This document shows positions 18,218 to 26,472 of a stretch of DNA of 64,000 bases, in pieces. The position numbers and the translations under genes were made by a program. The stretch is from Rhodococcus spongiicola (GTDB lineage: Bacteria; Actinomycetota; Actinomycetes; Mycobacteriales; Mycobacteriaceae). The stretch spans positions 372,001 to 436,000 of the forward strand of contig NZ_RKLN01000001.1 in assembly GCF_004011835.1 (NCBI RefSeq), read 5' to 3'. The notes beneath the pieces are model-generated. The model was not told the origin of the DNA. It saw nothing but the letters and a program-made list of their open reading frames with translations, and ran no database searches. The stretch's first letter is position 1; each line of letters starts with the position of its first letter.

Positions 18218-19129
18218 ATGAAGTGGACCGCGGCCGATGTGCCCGATCAATCCGGCAGGGTCGCCATCATCACCGGCTCCAACACCGGCCTCGGCTACGA
18301 GACCGCCGCCGTTCTCGCCGCCAAGGGTGCCCACGTCGTATTGGCGGTGCGTAACCTCGAGAAGGGCAAGGAAGCGGCCGATCGCATCAAGGCGGTCAGT
18401 CCCGACGCCACCGTCACACTGCAGCAACTCGACCTCACCTCGCTGGAGAACATCCACAAGGCCGCCGAGGAGCTGCGCGCCAACCATCCACGCATCGATC
18501 TACTGATCAACAACGCTGGCGTCATGTGGACTCCCAAGGCCACGACAAAAGACGGCTTCGAGTTGCAGTTCGGCACCAACCACCTTGGTCACTTCGCGCT
18601 CACTGGCCAGCTGATCGAGAACATGCTGGCGGTCGAAGGGTCGCGGGTGGTGACGATCAGCAGTCTGGGTCATCGGATCCGCGCCAAGATTCACTTCGAC
18701 GACCTGCAGTTGGAGCGGAACTACAACCGGGTGGCCGCCTACGGACAGGCCAAACTGGCCAACCTGATGTTCACCTACGAACTAGCGCGCCGGCTCGAGG
18801 ACAAGGATGCCCAGACGATCGCGGTGGCAGCTCACCCCGGTGGCTCCAACACCGAGCTCACCCGCAACATTCCGGGGATCGTCAGGCCACCTCTCGAACT
18901 GCTGTCAGGACTGGTGGCGCAAAGCGCAGCCATGGGTGCGTTGCCGACGTTGCGCGCGGCAACCGATCCGAGTGTGCGGAACGGTCAGTACTACGGCCCG
19001 GATGGCTTTCGCGAAACGCGCGGCAACCCGAAGCTCGTTGAGTCCAGCGCACAATCACACGATGCTGACATTCAGCGCCGACTCTGGGCCGTGTCCGAAG
19101 AACTGACCGACATCACCTACCCGGTGTAG
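18218..19129 (+). CDS. Short-chain dehydrogenase/reductase
   Basis: The 303-residue classical SDR has the cofactor motif ITGSNTGLGYETAAVLA, the NNAG motif in DLLINNAGVM, the catalytic Ser in VVTISSLGH and the Y-x-x-x-K motif in YGQAKLANLMF. VRNLEKGKEA suggests NADP preference. It resembles the retinol-dehydrogenase/WWOX-like group common in mycobacteria and rhodococci. The ATG at 18218 follows AAGGGGG. It probably forms an operon with the DUF1330 gene 48 bp downstream. Confidence 0.9.
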   Translation: MKWTAADVPDQSGRVAIITGSNTGLGYETAAVLAAKGAHVVLAVRNLEKGKEAADRIKAVSPDATVTLQQLDLTSLENIHKAAEELRANHPRIDLLINNAGVMWTPKATTKDGFELQFGTNHLGHFALTGQLIENMLAVEGSRVVTISSLGHRIRAKIHFDDLQLERNYNRVAAYGQAKLANLMFTYELARRLEDKDAQTIAVAAHPGGSNTELTRNIPGIVRPPLELLSGLVAQSAAMGALPTLRAATDPSVRNGQYYGPDGFRETRGNPKLVESSAQSHDADIQRRLWAVSEELTDITYPV

Positions 19130-19177
19130 CAGCTGATTGCCTCGCAACACGGCATGACATGGTGAGGAGCTCGGGAA

Positions 19178-19585
19178 ATGCAGGTCGAGAATGCTGTCTA
19201 TCCCAGCGTTGAACGCATCGGGGCGCTGGGTGCGGTCGAGTCCGGGGAGCCGGTCGTGATGCTCAACCTCCTCAGGTTTCGTGACAAGGCGGTCTATAGC
19301 GATGGCCGCTCGACAGCGCTGACCGGGCGCGAGGCGTACCAGATCTATGCCACCGCGATGCAGAAGATCGTCGAAGAAAACGGTGGAAGGTTTGTGTTTC
19401 TCGGACAGATCAATTCGTTGGTGATCGGCGAGGTCGAAGATATGTGGGACTTTTGCGCCCTGGTCGAATACCCCTCCGCTGCAGACTTTGTCAGGATCGC
19501 CACATTGCCTGAGGTTGCTGAGATCGGCGTCCACCGAACCGCCGGCCTCGCGGGCCAACTGCTGATACGCGTAGCCCAGACGTGA
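19178..19585 (+). CDS. DUF1330 family protein
   Basis: The 135-residue protein has the DUF1330 (dimeric alpha-beta barrel) pattern: PVVMLNLLRFRDKAVY, GREAYQIYATAMQKIVEENGGRFVFLG and CALVEYPSAADFVRIATLPE. It contains no metal ligands I can name. A role in small-molecule metabolism with the SDR upstream is inferred from adjacency only. Confidence 0.8.
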   Translation: MQVENAVYPSVERIGALGAVESGEPVVMLNLLRFRDKAVYSDGRSTALTGREAYQIYATAMQKIVEENGGRFVFLGQINSLVIGEVEDMWDFCALVEYPSAADFVRIATLPEVAEIGVHRTAGLAGQLLIRVAQT

Positions 19586-19606
19586 CGTCGGAGAAGACGG
19601 CCAAGA

Positions 19607-21148
19607 TCAGTGCATCATGACCGTCCGAGCGCCTTCGGCCTCGGAGTCCGGGTTCTCCGATTTCTTGCGTGGCAGCAGGAACGCAGGGATGAAAGTCAGC
19701 AGGATCAGAACCGCCGCGACAACGAATGTGTTGCCGAAGGCGTCGGCGAGTTGCGAGAAAGCGTGGGCCAGTACCGGTGGCGGCGTCTGCGCGGCGATCT
19801 GCGCTGCCTCCGGAGTATCGCCACGCGACGCGACTGCCAGCCCAGCCGTTCCCTGACTCGAGATCTGATTCGTCAGGACAACCGACATCACGGCGGCGCC
19901 GATCGACGTCGCTGTCTGCTGCACGATGGCCACCAACGTCGAACCGCGCGCCACCTGCTCATGGGAAAGCGTGGTGAGCGCCGCGGTCATCAGCGGCATC
20001 ATCGTGCAGCCCATTCCCAAACCCATCACGAACAGGGCACCCATCAGCAACCACGTCGAAGTATCAGCTGCCACCTGAGTGAACACACTCAGTCCGACGA
20101 GGGTCAACGGCAACCCGGTGAGCACGATCTTGCCGGCACCGATCTTGTCGACGAGCCGCCCGGCGATCGGCATGGTCAGCATCGCGCCGATACCCTGCGG
20201 CGCGATCAATAGACCGGCGCCCAGCGTGTTGTGCCCACCCACTTGGATGAAGTAACTCGGGAACAAAAGTCCGGCACCCATGAACGCGACAACGAACATC
20301 AACAGCGTGATCACCGCGATAGTCAGCTGGCGATCCTTGAACAGATGCAAGTCGATCAGAGGATGGTTCTTATTGAGCGCGTGGAGGACGAACGCGAGGA
20401 TCAGCGTAAGTCCGATTGCACCGGACACCAACACCCGGGCCGAGGCCACCGTTCCGACTTCCGGGATGGATGAGACACCGAACAGAAACGTCGCTAATCC
20501 TGGTGAGAGCAACAGCATTCCGAGGAAGTCGAACGACTCGGAAGGCGCCGGCTTGTCGGACGGCAGAATGAAGTAGGCGGCAACAATGGCAACAAGGCCG
20601 ATGGGCGGGTTGATCAGGAAGATCCAGTGCCAGCTCGCGACCTCGATCAACCACCCGCCGAGGATGGGACCACCGATGGGACCGAGCAGCACCGGGATGC
20701 CGAGCACCGCCATGACCCTTCCAATCCGGTCTGGGCCCGCAGCCCTGGTCAGGATCGTCATGCTGAGGGGCATCAGCATGCCGCCGCCAAGCCCCTGAAG
20801 AACGCGGAAGCCGATCAACGAGGTGATGTCCCACGCCATGCTGCACGCCACGGACCCGAGAACGAACAGCGCCACCGCCGTTATGTAGAGGCGCTTGGTT
20901 CCGAACCGGTCGGCCGCCCACCCGGTCAACGGAATGACGGCCCCCAGCGCGAGGGTATACGCGGTCATCGTCCACGCGACGGTGGCGTATGAACTGTCGA
21001 ATTCTCGCGTGAACGTCGTGAGCGCGACGCTGACCACAGTCACGTCGAGGATCGACATGGTCGCACCAAGTACCACGACGGCCGCGATCTTGAGGACCGC
21101 GCTGTCCAGTTTGTCAGGCGCTGTAGGCGCCTCCTTCGGCGATGTCAT
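19607..21148 (-). CDS. MFS drug exporter, DHA2 (EmrB/QacA) family
   Basis: The 513-residue protein has 14 predicted transmembrane segments, the family length, with ATMSILDVTVVSVAL in helix 1 (motif D1, the membrane-embedded Asp), GWAADRFGTKRLYI (motif A) and GIPVLLGPIGGPILGGWLIE (antiporter motif C). DHA2 proteins export drugs or lipids by proton antiport. The ATG at 21148 lies inside the end of the MarR gene (35-bp overlap), so the two are co-transcribed and the MarR protein is the likely regulator. Confidence 0.9.
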   Translation of the reverse strand: MTSPKEAPTAPDKLDSAVLKIAAVVVLGATMSILDVTVVSVALTTFTREFDSSYATVAWTMTAYTLALGAVIPLTGWAADRFGTKRLYITAVALFVLGSVACSMAWDITSLIGFRVLQGLGGGMLMPLSMTILTRAAGPDRIGRVMAVLGIPVLLGPIGGPILGGWLIEVASWHWIFLINPPIGLVAIVAAYFILPSDKPAPSESFDFLGMLLLSPGLATFLFGVSSIPEVGTVASARVLVSGAIGLTLILAFVLHALNKNHPLIDLHLFKDRQLTIAVITLLMFVVAFMGAGLLFPSYFIQVGGHNTLGAGLLIAPQGIGAMLTMPIAGRLVDKIGAGKIVLTGLPLTLVGLSVFTQVAADTSTWLLMGALFVMGLGMGCTMMPLMTAALTTLSHEQVARGSTLVAIVQQTATSIGAAVMSVVLTNQISSQGTAGLAVASRGDTPEAAQIAAQTPPPVLAHAFSQLADAFGNTFVVAAVLILLTFIPAFLLPRKKSENPDSEAEGARTVMMH

Positions 21149-21608
21149 AGCCCTTCTCCTGGTTGAGTTCTCGCAGGGCATTCGCAGCGAGGACAGGTTT
21201 CAGTGCCTCGATCAGTCGAGACCGGTCGCTCTCCGGAATCAGTGACGCGAAACGACGCAACTGTTCACGTCTGTGTTCGACGTGTCGGGTGGCTGCCGCG
21301 TGACCTGCAGCGGACAACGACACCCTCTTGACGCGCCGGTCACGCTCATCCTCTCGGCGGTCGACCAGGCCGTGTCTCACGAGTTGATCGATGTTTCGAC
21401 CCGCTGCAGCCATCGACAGCCCCAGTTTTTCCGCAACCTCGTTGATCGGAAGCGGTTCGTCGCGATGCGCCAACGTGAAGAGGACCCGCACCTGCGAAAA
21501 GGTGAGGTCCAGTTCGAGGAGGTTGTCCACCAACTCCCCCTCGTTCATCACCTGAGTGAAGAAGTCGTTGAAGAGTTCGAAGAGAAGATCAGCAGTGGTG
21601 TCGGACAC
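21114..21608 (-). CDS. MarR family transcriptional regulator
   Basis: The 164-residue MarR protein has a winged helix-turn-helix (VRVLFTLAHRDEPLPINEVAEKLGLSMAAAGRNIDQLVRHGLVDRREDERDRRVKRVSLSAAG), including the DxRxK-type wing. I set the start at the GTG 21608 (VSDTTADLLFELF); a TTG two codons upstream is also possible. It overlaps the MFS gene and likely represses the pair by binding the palindromes just upstream. Confidence 0.85.
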   Translation of the reverse strand: MSDTTADLLFELFNDFFTQVMNEGELVDNLLELDLTFSQVRVLFTLAHRDEPLPINEVAEKLGLSMAAAGRNIDQLVRHGLVDRREDERDRRVKRVSLSAAGHAAATRHVEHRREQLRRFASLIPESDRSRLIEALKPVLAANALRELNQEKGYDIAEGGAYSA

Positions 21609-21625
21609 ACCCAAATGCTAGCGCT

Positions 21626-21674
21626 CGTGCAACTATTATCCAAGTGCAATCATTGACCAAACGCAATTATTGCG
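21626..21674. promoter_or_regulatory. Candidate MarR operator cluster
   Basis: A perfect 13-bp palindrome CGCAATTATTGCG lies at 21662-21674, with two further AT-rich GTGCAA/GCAAT half-site groups at about 21626-21655. This AT-rich island directly upstream of the MarR gene is the natural place for autoregulation. Confidence 0.5.
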
Positions 21675-21939
21675 TAACCGGATTATCGGTGTCTGTGCCA
21701 CGGGGCCTGCCGACGTAGGGAACAGGCCGTGCGGTTCTGTACCGGCCATGAAGCGCCCAATCGAAATCATCGCGGTACGACGGCGGCGTATTGCGGGACT
21801 CGTCGCCGCCGTTGGCGGCCGGCGGCCTCGAGATTGGGACGGCGGGCGCCCGACTTCCGCCCCGCCGCAACACAACCCATTGGCCTGGCGACCGCGCCGT
21901 AGGGCGGACCTCAACCAACAGCGGCCCCGAACATGCTTC

Positions 21940-21968
21940 TGGCCCGACACCGTGATGGTGCCGGGCCA
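21940..21968 (-). terminator. Family hairpin repeat after secreted gene A1
   Basis: A 29-nt hairpin (arms TGGCCCGACACC / GGTGCCGGGCCA) just after the A1 stop. The same element follows A2, A3, A4 and the three prophage copies. It likely terminates transcription. Confidence 0.65.
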
Positions 21969-21979
21969 GGAAGGGGCGG

Positions 21980-22507
21980 TCAGGAACCGCCGAGGCCGGC
22001 GCAGTGGCTACCGACACTGCCGCCGCTGCCGGCGTCGGCGGTGCTAGCGCTGCCTGTCTCAGTGCTACCGAAGTTGCCGAAGTCCATGCTGCCAAGTATG
22101 TCGAGGCTGCCGGAGCTGCTGCAAGGCGGGGCGATGAACGTGAGCGGATCGGCCGTGCCGGTTTCCGACGTGTTCCCCCACGCCTCGACGCCGGGTACGG
22201 ACTCGCAGTTCCAGATGACGTCATAGCGGCCGTCGGCGACGGTCACTGGCTCGCGGTACACCGCGTCGGGCTGGACGAACACGTTGATGCGCACGTGGGT
22301 TTCGCCGAACAGGCCACTCGATGCCGCCCAGGCGCATTCGATCATCCCGTCGCTGTCGTTGGCGATGATGACTTCAACGTCGTTCCCGACGACATCGACG
22401 GAGAGGGCGACGTCCTCGGGTGCGGCGTTCGCTGGTGCGGCGAACGCGACGGCCAGGACCGGGGCGGCCAAGGCTGCGGTGACGGCGGCACGTACTGACT
22501 TGATCAA
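21980..22507 (-). CDS. Secreted Cys-pair/WGT family protein A1
   Basis: This is a 175-residue exported protein. It starts with TTG (22507), directed by GAAGGGGAAG, as in its paralogues. A signal peptide (IKSVRAAVTAALAAPVLAVAF, cleavage near ANA|APED) is followed by a beta-rich domain with the family features: PEDVALSVDVVGNDVEV, cysteine 1 in IECAWAA, cysteine 2 in YDVIWNCESV, then AWGNTSETGTADP, a variant of the W-G-T motif. The C-terminus is Ser/Gly-rich (SGSLDILGSMDFGNFGS) and has two extra cysteines. The function is unknown; first of a five-gene tandem cluster. Confidence 0.75.
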   Translation of the reverse strand: MIKSVRAAVTAALAAPVLAVAFAAPANAAPEDVALSVDVVGNDVEVIIANDSDGMIECAWAASSGLFGETHVRINVFVQPDAVYREPVTVADGRYDVIWNCESVPGVEAWGNTSETGTADPLTFIAPPCSSSGSLDILGSMDFGNFGSTETGSASTADAGSGGSVGSHCAGLGGS

Positions 22508-22677
22508 AGACTTCCCCTTCGCTCGTTCTCCGGATGTGGACATGCCCCGGTGACATCTCGAAAGAACGCGAGCAATCCCCGAGCGTGAAGGAAGCTAACA
22601 CCGGAGGCCAACGCCTTCAGGGAAGCCACGCCATCGGCGTGGAACGAGAGCCCGCAACAGCTGACGACACATGCTTC

Positions 22678-22706
22678 TGGCCCGACACCGTGGTGGTGCC
22701 GGGCCA
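22678..22706 (-). terminator. Family hairpin repeat after secreted gene A2
   Basis: The same 29-nt hairpin element as at 21940-21968, located just downstream of the A2 stop. Confidence 0.65.
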
Positions 22707-22716
22707 GGAAGGGCCG

Positions 22717-23295
22717 TTAGGAATCGCCGAGGCTGGGGGAAGTGGTGCTGCCCGAGGTGGTGCTGCCCGAGGTGGTGCTGCCCGAGTCGGTGCTGCCGGA
22801 CTCGGAACTGCCGAGGCTGCCAAGACTGCCGGACTCGGAACTGCCGAGGCTGCCGAGGCTGCCGGTGTCGGTGCCCTCGTCGTCGACAGGCACCGGGGTG
22901 GTGACCGGGGTCGGATCTGCCGTGTCGCCGCCGCCTCCTATATCGCCCGTGCCCCATTCCTCGTCAGAGGCAGGGATGGTGGTGCACCACCAACTGATCT
23001 TGTAGTCGCCGTCGGGCAGGTCCGCTGCGGTGCGAGACTCGCCACCCAAAGGCAGGACGAGGGTTCGGACCAGCACCTGGGGCTCGTCATCGACGTCGTC
23101 GCCGGCCCACGCCAGCCATTCGCAGCCGATCAGGCTTGGGTTGTCGTTAGTGATGGTGACCCACACGTCGTTGCCCTGGACGTCGGCGGTGAGGTTGACG
23201 TCCTCGGCAGCCGCGTTCGCTGGTGCGGCGAACGCGACGGCCAGGAGCGGAGCGGCCAAGGCTGCGGTGACGGCGGCACGTACTGACTTGATCAA
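22717..23295 (-). CDS. Secreted Cys-pair/WGT family protein A2 with Ser/Gly repeat tail
   Basis: The 192-residue protein has a TTG start at 23295 with GAAAGGGAAG upstream, a signal peptide ending near ANA|AAED, a core with IGCEWLAWAG (Cys 1) and YKISWWCTTIP (Cys 2), and EEWGTGD. The tail from about residue 145 is low complexity: two GSLGSLGSSES units and then three SGSTT units, ending SLGDS. The tail reads as a flexible wall-spanning or sorting segment. The repeat coding is also DNA-repetitive, so its length may vary among strains. Confidence 0.75.
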   Translation of the reverse strand: MIKSVRAAVTAALAAPLLAVAFAAPANAAAEDVNLTADVQGNDVWVTITNDNPSLIGCEWLAWAGDDVDDEPQVLVRTLVLPLGGESRTAADLPDGDYKISWWCTTIPASDEEWGTGDIGGGGDTADPTPVTTPVPVDDEGTDTGSLGSLGSSESGSLGSLGSSESGSTDSGSTTSGSTTSGSTTSPSLGDS

Positions 23296-23546
23296 AGACT
23301 TCCCTTTCGCTCGTTCTCCGTATGCGGCGTGCGCCGGTGGCATCTCGAAAGAACGCGAGCAATCCCCCCGGGGTGTGAGGGAAGTTAACACCGAACATGG
23401 CCATCTCGAGAGAAGCCACGCCATTGACGCTGTAGGCACCCGAGTATTCGCGCTGATGAAACCGCATCGCCCGCAACAGCTGACGGCACACATGGGGGAA
23501 GCCGAGCTATTTGGCGAACTACCGAACAGCGGCCGAAACATACTTC

Positions 23547-23575
23547 TGGCCCGACACCGTGGTGGTGCCGGGCCA
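23547..23575 (-). terminator. Family hairpin repeat after secreted gene A3
   Basis: Third copy of the 29-nt hairpin element, just after the A3 stop. Confidence 0.65.
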
Positions 23576-23586
23576 GCAAGGCCCGG

Positions 23587-24078
23587 TTAGGAACCGCCGA
23601 GGATGCCGAAGTCGAGGCTGCCAAGGCTGCCGGTGCCGACCTCCCCTGCTACAGCACCGACGGTGAACGTGATCGGTTCGGTCCTGTAAGCGGGGTCAAC
23701 GGAGTCTGGTGTCCCCCACGTCTCCAGATAAGGTGCGGGCCAGGTGGCGGAAGGGCGGCCTTTGCACGTCCAGGTCATCTGGTAGGTGCCATCGTCGAAG
23801 GTCGCCGCCTTGCGGTGCTCCTTGATATCCGGAAGGTATAGAAAAGTAGCGCCGGTGCCGAGTGGATTAGCTCCGGAGTTGCCGTCGTTCGTTATCTCCC
23901 ATGAGCAGTCGAGGTCGTACTTGGAGTTGATGGTGACGATGAGTTCGACGTCGTTGCCCTGGACGTCGACGGTGAAGGTGAGGTCTTCGGGCGCTGCGTT
24001 GACTGGCACGGCGAACATGACGGCCAGGAGCGGGACGGCCAAGGCCGCGGTGACAGCGGCACGTACTGACTTGATCAA
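23587..24078 (-). CDS. Secreted Cys-pair/WGT family protein A3
   Basis: The 163-residue protein starts at TTG 24078 after GAGAAGGGAAC. Signal peptide IKSVRAAVTAALAVPLLAV, cleavage near VNA|APED. The core shows LDCSWEITND (Cys 1), YQMTWTCKGRP (Cys 2) and LETWGTPDSV, then EPITFTVGAV. The tail is short, TGSLGSLDFGILGGS. It belongs to the same family as its neighbours; function unknown. Confidence 0.75.
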   Translation of the reverse strand: MIKSVRAAVTAALAVPLLAVMFAVPVNAAPEDLTFTVDVQGNDVELIVTINSKYDLDCSWEITNDGNSGANPLGTGATFLYLPDIKEHRKAATFDDGTYQMTWTCKGRPSATWPAPYLETWGTPDSVDPAYRTEPITFTVGAVAGEVGTGSLGSLDFGILGGS

Positions 24079-24354
24079 GGAGTTCCCTTCTCTCGTTCTC
24101 CGTATGCGGGCCCGTGTGCGGGTAGTGGTGCACGGGGGTGGTACCTCGAAAGGACGCGAATGTATCTCCGCCCCAACGTGAACGAAGCTAACACCGGAGG
24201 CCGCCCACCTCGAGGGTTTCCACGGAATCGGCGAACGCGAACCCCGAACACCTGACAGCAGGAAGCCGAGCTATCTCTGACGAACAACCCGCCGCTTGTG
24301 CCAGGTGCCGGGCCGACCGGAACCAACACGAAACAGCGTGCCTGAAAACGCTTC

Positions 24355-24383
24355 TGGCCCGACACCGTAATGGTGCCGGGCCA
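24355..24383 (-). terminator. Family hairpin repeat after secreted gene A4
   Basis: Fourth copy of the 29-nt hairpin element (with a GTAATGG centre), just after the A4 stop. Confidence 0.65.
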
Positions 24384-24394
24384 GGAAGGGGCGG

Positions 24395-24940
24395 TTAGGA
24401 ACTGCCGAGGACGCCGCTGCCAGTGTTAAGGACACCGCTGCCAGTGTTGATGGCGGCGAAGACAAGTTTGACCCAGTCGGGAAGGAGGTGCCAGCCGTCG
24501 CCGGTGATGCCGCCGTCGTCCGTGCCGCCGCCGTCGGTACTAGCCGGGGTAGTGAACTGGATCGGTTCGGCCGTTTCGGTGGGAGAGAGATTCCCCGTCC
24601 CCCATTCCCCGACAGGACGGGTGGTGCCGAGGCACGACCAACTGAGCTCGTAGCTGCCATCGTCGAAGGTCGCCGTGCTGCGATACTCGCCACCGCGGTC
24701 GATTAAATGATCTCTGGACACGAACGGACCGGGCGCGGAGGGGTCGTCATTCGCGACCTGCCAGAGGCAGACGATCTCCTGCGAACTGTTGTTGGTGATC
24801 CTGACTTCAACGTCGCTGCCCTGGAACTCGGCGGTGAGAGTGACGTCTTCGGGTGCGGCGTTGGCCGGCGCGGCGAACACGGCGGCCAGGAGCGGAGCGG
24901 CCAAGGCTGCTGCGGCGGTCGCACGTACTGACTTGATCAA
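24395..24940 (-). CDS. Secreted Cys-pair/WGT family protein A4
   Basis: The 181-residue protein starts at TTG 24940. The signal peptide ends near ANA|APED; the core carries IVCLWQVAND (Cys 1), YELSWSCLGT (Cys 2), VGEWGTGNL and AEPIQFTTP. The C-terminal part has a short Gly/Asp linker, an amphipathic stretch (WHLLPDWVKLVFAAINT) and two GSGVL units ending in LGSS. The core is closest to prophage protein B1 (both have TAEFxGxDVEV, DGSYxLxW). Confidence 0.75.
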   Translation of the reverse strand: MIKSVRATAAAALAAPLLAAVFAAPANAAPEDVTLTAEFQGSDVEVRITNNSSQEIVCLWQVANDDPSAPGPFVSRDHLIDRGGEYRSTATFDDGSYELSWSCLGTTRPVGEWGTGNLSPTETAEPIQFTTPASTDGGGTDDGGITGDGWHLLPDWVKLVFAAINTGSGVLNTGSGVLGSS

Positions 24941-25216
24941 GGAATTGCCTTCCCTCGTTCTCCGTATGCGGGCGTGACCGGTGGCATCTCGAAAGAACGT
25001 GAGCAATCCCCCCGGCGTGAGGGGAAATTACACCAAAGAGACGTGAGCATGCATTCGGCGCTATCACTGAGATCACGGCGGGGTCCGCGGCGCATCGCCG
25101 ACAGCATCGACGCCCAAGGGTCCAGCCAGCAACCGAGCGTCGACATCCACCTCCACGTCCACATCACCGACGACGAACCTGCGCCTCGGTGGGGTCGAAG
25201 GACTCCGGGATGAGAG

Positions 25217-25249
25217 AAGGCCCCGTCAGTGTGGCGGGGCCTTCGTCGT
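25217..25249 (-). terminator. Terminator after secreted gene A5
   Basis: GAAGGCCCCG (about 25217-25226) pairs with CGGGGCCTTC (about 25236-25245), followed by GTCGTC on the plus side. It differs in sequence from the shared 29-nt hairpin of the other family members and lies just after the A5 stop. The rest of 24941-25255 holds nothing else. Confidence 0.65.
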
Positions 25250-25255
25250 CTCGGG

Positions 25256-25711
25256 TCAGCTCTCGAAGATCGATTCCAGCAGCTGGCTGACGATCAAGTT
25301 CACGCTGCCGAAGGTTCGATCTTCGAAGGTGATCTCGACGGGCTCGGCCGTGCCCCGGAATGTCCCCCAATACTCGCTGCCATCGGAAGCGTCACAAAGC
25401 CAATCGATGGTGTGTTCGCCGCGTACCTTTGCGGTAACCCTCGCACTATCCGCGCTGCCGGGATCGACTTCCATGCTGACGTCGACGGGCCCCAGGTCTG
25501 CCGAGACGGCGGATATCATCGGGCTTGTGTACGTACGGCAGTCGATCTTCGACTCGCTGTTGTTGGTGATGGTCACGATCATGTCCTTGCCCTCGGTCGT
25601 CGCCGAGAGGGTGACGTCCTCGGGCGCCGCTTGGGCAGGTGCCGCGAACACGGCGGCGAGGAGGGGGGCGGCCAGCAGTGCGGATGCCGCGGTGCGAACA
25701 GACTTCTTCAA
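25256..25711 (-). CDS. Secreted Cys-pair/WGT family protein A5 (divergent member)
   Basis: The 151-residue protein starts at TTG 25711 (codes KKSVRTAASALLAAPLLAAVF) with signal cleavage near AQA|APED. The core has KIDCRTYTS (Cys 1), HTIDWLCDASD (Cys 2), SEYWGTFRGTAEPVEITF, so the W-G-T-x-x-G-T-A-E-P motif is complete. It lacks the Gly-Ser-Leu tail and instead ends in a helix (VNLIVSQLLESIFES). It also has its own type of terminator, so it may be the oldest member of the cluster. Confidence 0.75.
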   Translation of the reverse strand: MKKSVRTAASALLAAPLLAAVFAAPAQAAPEDVTLSATTEGKDMIVTITNNSESKIDCRTYTSPMISAVSADLGPVDVSMEVDPGSADSARVTAKVRGEHTIDWLCDASDGSEYWGTFRGTAEPVEITFEDRTFGSVNLIVSQLLESIFES

Positions 25712-26005
25712 AGGGTCCCTCTTTCGTCCAGTGATGTTTCGCGAGGCTAACTCACCTCGGCACCCTTGGGCGCGAACGACACTCCGGTCGCTCGGTCAGC
25801 CCTGACCTTCGCCAGCTCCTCCGCGAAGTATGGGCTGTCTTTCAAGAGCCGATTCTGTCGAGCCCAGCTCGAGGGCGGTATCCACCTCATCGTCACTGAG
25901 GTCGCCCCGATCCAAACCCACATCGATGAAACCGATCAACTGGACGACAGCATCCTGCTCGATGTGGCATCCCAGCGAATAGTCTCTTGACCTGCGGCGA
26001 TTAAG

Positions 26006-26052
26006 TGCCCCCAGTGGGACTCGAACCCACACTTTGCGGATTTTAAGTCCGC
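26006..26052 (-). other. attL: 3' half of a tRNA (anticodon TAA) at the left prophage end
   Basis: Read on the minus strand, a perfect 5-bp anticodon stem (GCGGA/TCCGC) holds loop CTTAAAA (anticodon TAA, Leu codon UUA), then a 5-nt variable loop, a perfect T arm (GTGGG TTCGAGT CCCAC) and the 3' acceptor strand TGGGGGCA. No D arm or 5' acceptor strand follows at higher coordinates: the sequence changes right after the anticodon stem. This is what an integrase leaves when using the 3' half of a tRNA gene as core site. The intact tRNA should sit at the right end, beyond 64,000. The short variable loop is unusual for a leucine tRNA. Confidence 0.8.
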
Positions 26053-26142
26053 CCCAGTTGCACCCACCCACACCCACACACGCGGCTGAACTGCCTATTC
26101 TTAGATGACAACGAGCCGGTACGACCCCCGACGCGCGCCCAC

Positions 26143-26186
26143 TTGTGACAACTGTGTGACAACTCGACCCGACGGCGCGCTACACT
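26143..26186 (+). promoter_or_regulatory. Candidate promoter/operator at the left prophage arm
   Basis: Two adjacent copies of TGTGACAACT (ending at 26153 and 26164) are followed by TACACT at 26181-26186, a possible -10 box with a rather long 19-bp spacer from GTGACA. It lies upstream of the hairpin leader and the first left-arm gene. Confidence 0.35.
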
Positions 26187-26211
26187 TCGGCACGACAACC
26201 AAACAACGAGA

Positions 26212-26240
26212 CCCCGGCGAGTGCGCTAACACTCCCGGGG
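26212..26240 (+). promoter_or_regulatory. Leader hairpin upstream of the left-arm operon
   Basis: CCCCGG-C-GAGTG (26212-26223) pairs with CACTC-CCGGGG (26230-26240) around loop CGCTAA, with one bulged C. It sits 29 nt before the ATG at 26269. There is no T-run, so it is more likely an mRNA leader or protein-binding element than a terminator. Confidence 0.6.
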
Positions 26241-26268
26241 CGTGGCCGAACTACCTGAGGAGTTCGAC

Positions 26269-26472
26269 ATGCAACAGCATACGTGTATGCGCACGCGCCC
26301 ACAGCCGATGGGGCAGCGTTTCGAGGACGCGATCGCGTACCTCTCTACCCTCTCCCCCAGCGCTGATCCGATCGCCGCCGTCCGTGGCTTGATCCGCCAG
26401 CAGCTCGAGTCGGGCCTGTTCTTCGACGCCCACGAGTGGGAAACCCTTGGCGCCCAGGCGGTGACCCGATGA
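26269..26472 (+). CDS. Small prophage protein of the left arm
   Basis: The 67-residue protein (MQQHTCMRTRPQPMGQRFED...) is predicted helical. The ATG at 26269 has GAGGAG 6 nt upstream, better than the GTG at 26242. Its stop overlaps the next start (ATGA at 26469), so the two are coupled. I do not recognise the family. Confidence 0.65.
   Translation: MQQHTCMRTRPQPMGQRFEDAIAYLSTLSPSADPIAAVRGLIRQQLESGLFFDAHEWETLGAQAVTR

Noticed and set aside
25796-25990. Protein-like minus-strand stretch between secreted gene A5 and the tRNA fragment (QDAVVQLIGFIDVGLDRG...)
   Set aside because: The composition looks coded, but there is no start codon with a ribosome site and the frame runs into the tRNA fragment. 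It may be a remnant of an older gene next to the tRNA; I did not annotate it.
26006-26110. Full-length tRNA gene at the left prophage end
   Set aside because: The 3' half is perfect, but no D arm or complementary 5' acceptor strand (TGCCCCC) is found within 100 nt, so it is a fragment.
26105-26392. Plus-strand frame starting at 26105
   Set aside because: It runs through the leader hairpin and overlaps the gene starting at 26269, which has the better ribosome site and coupling to the next gene.
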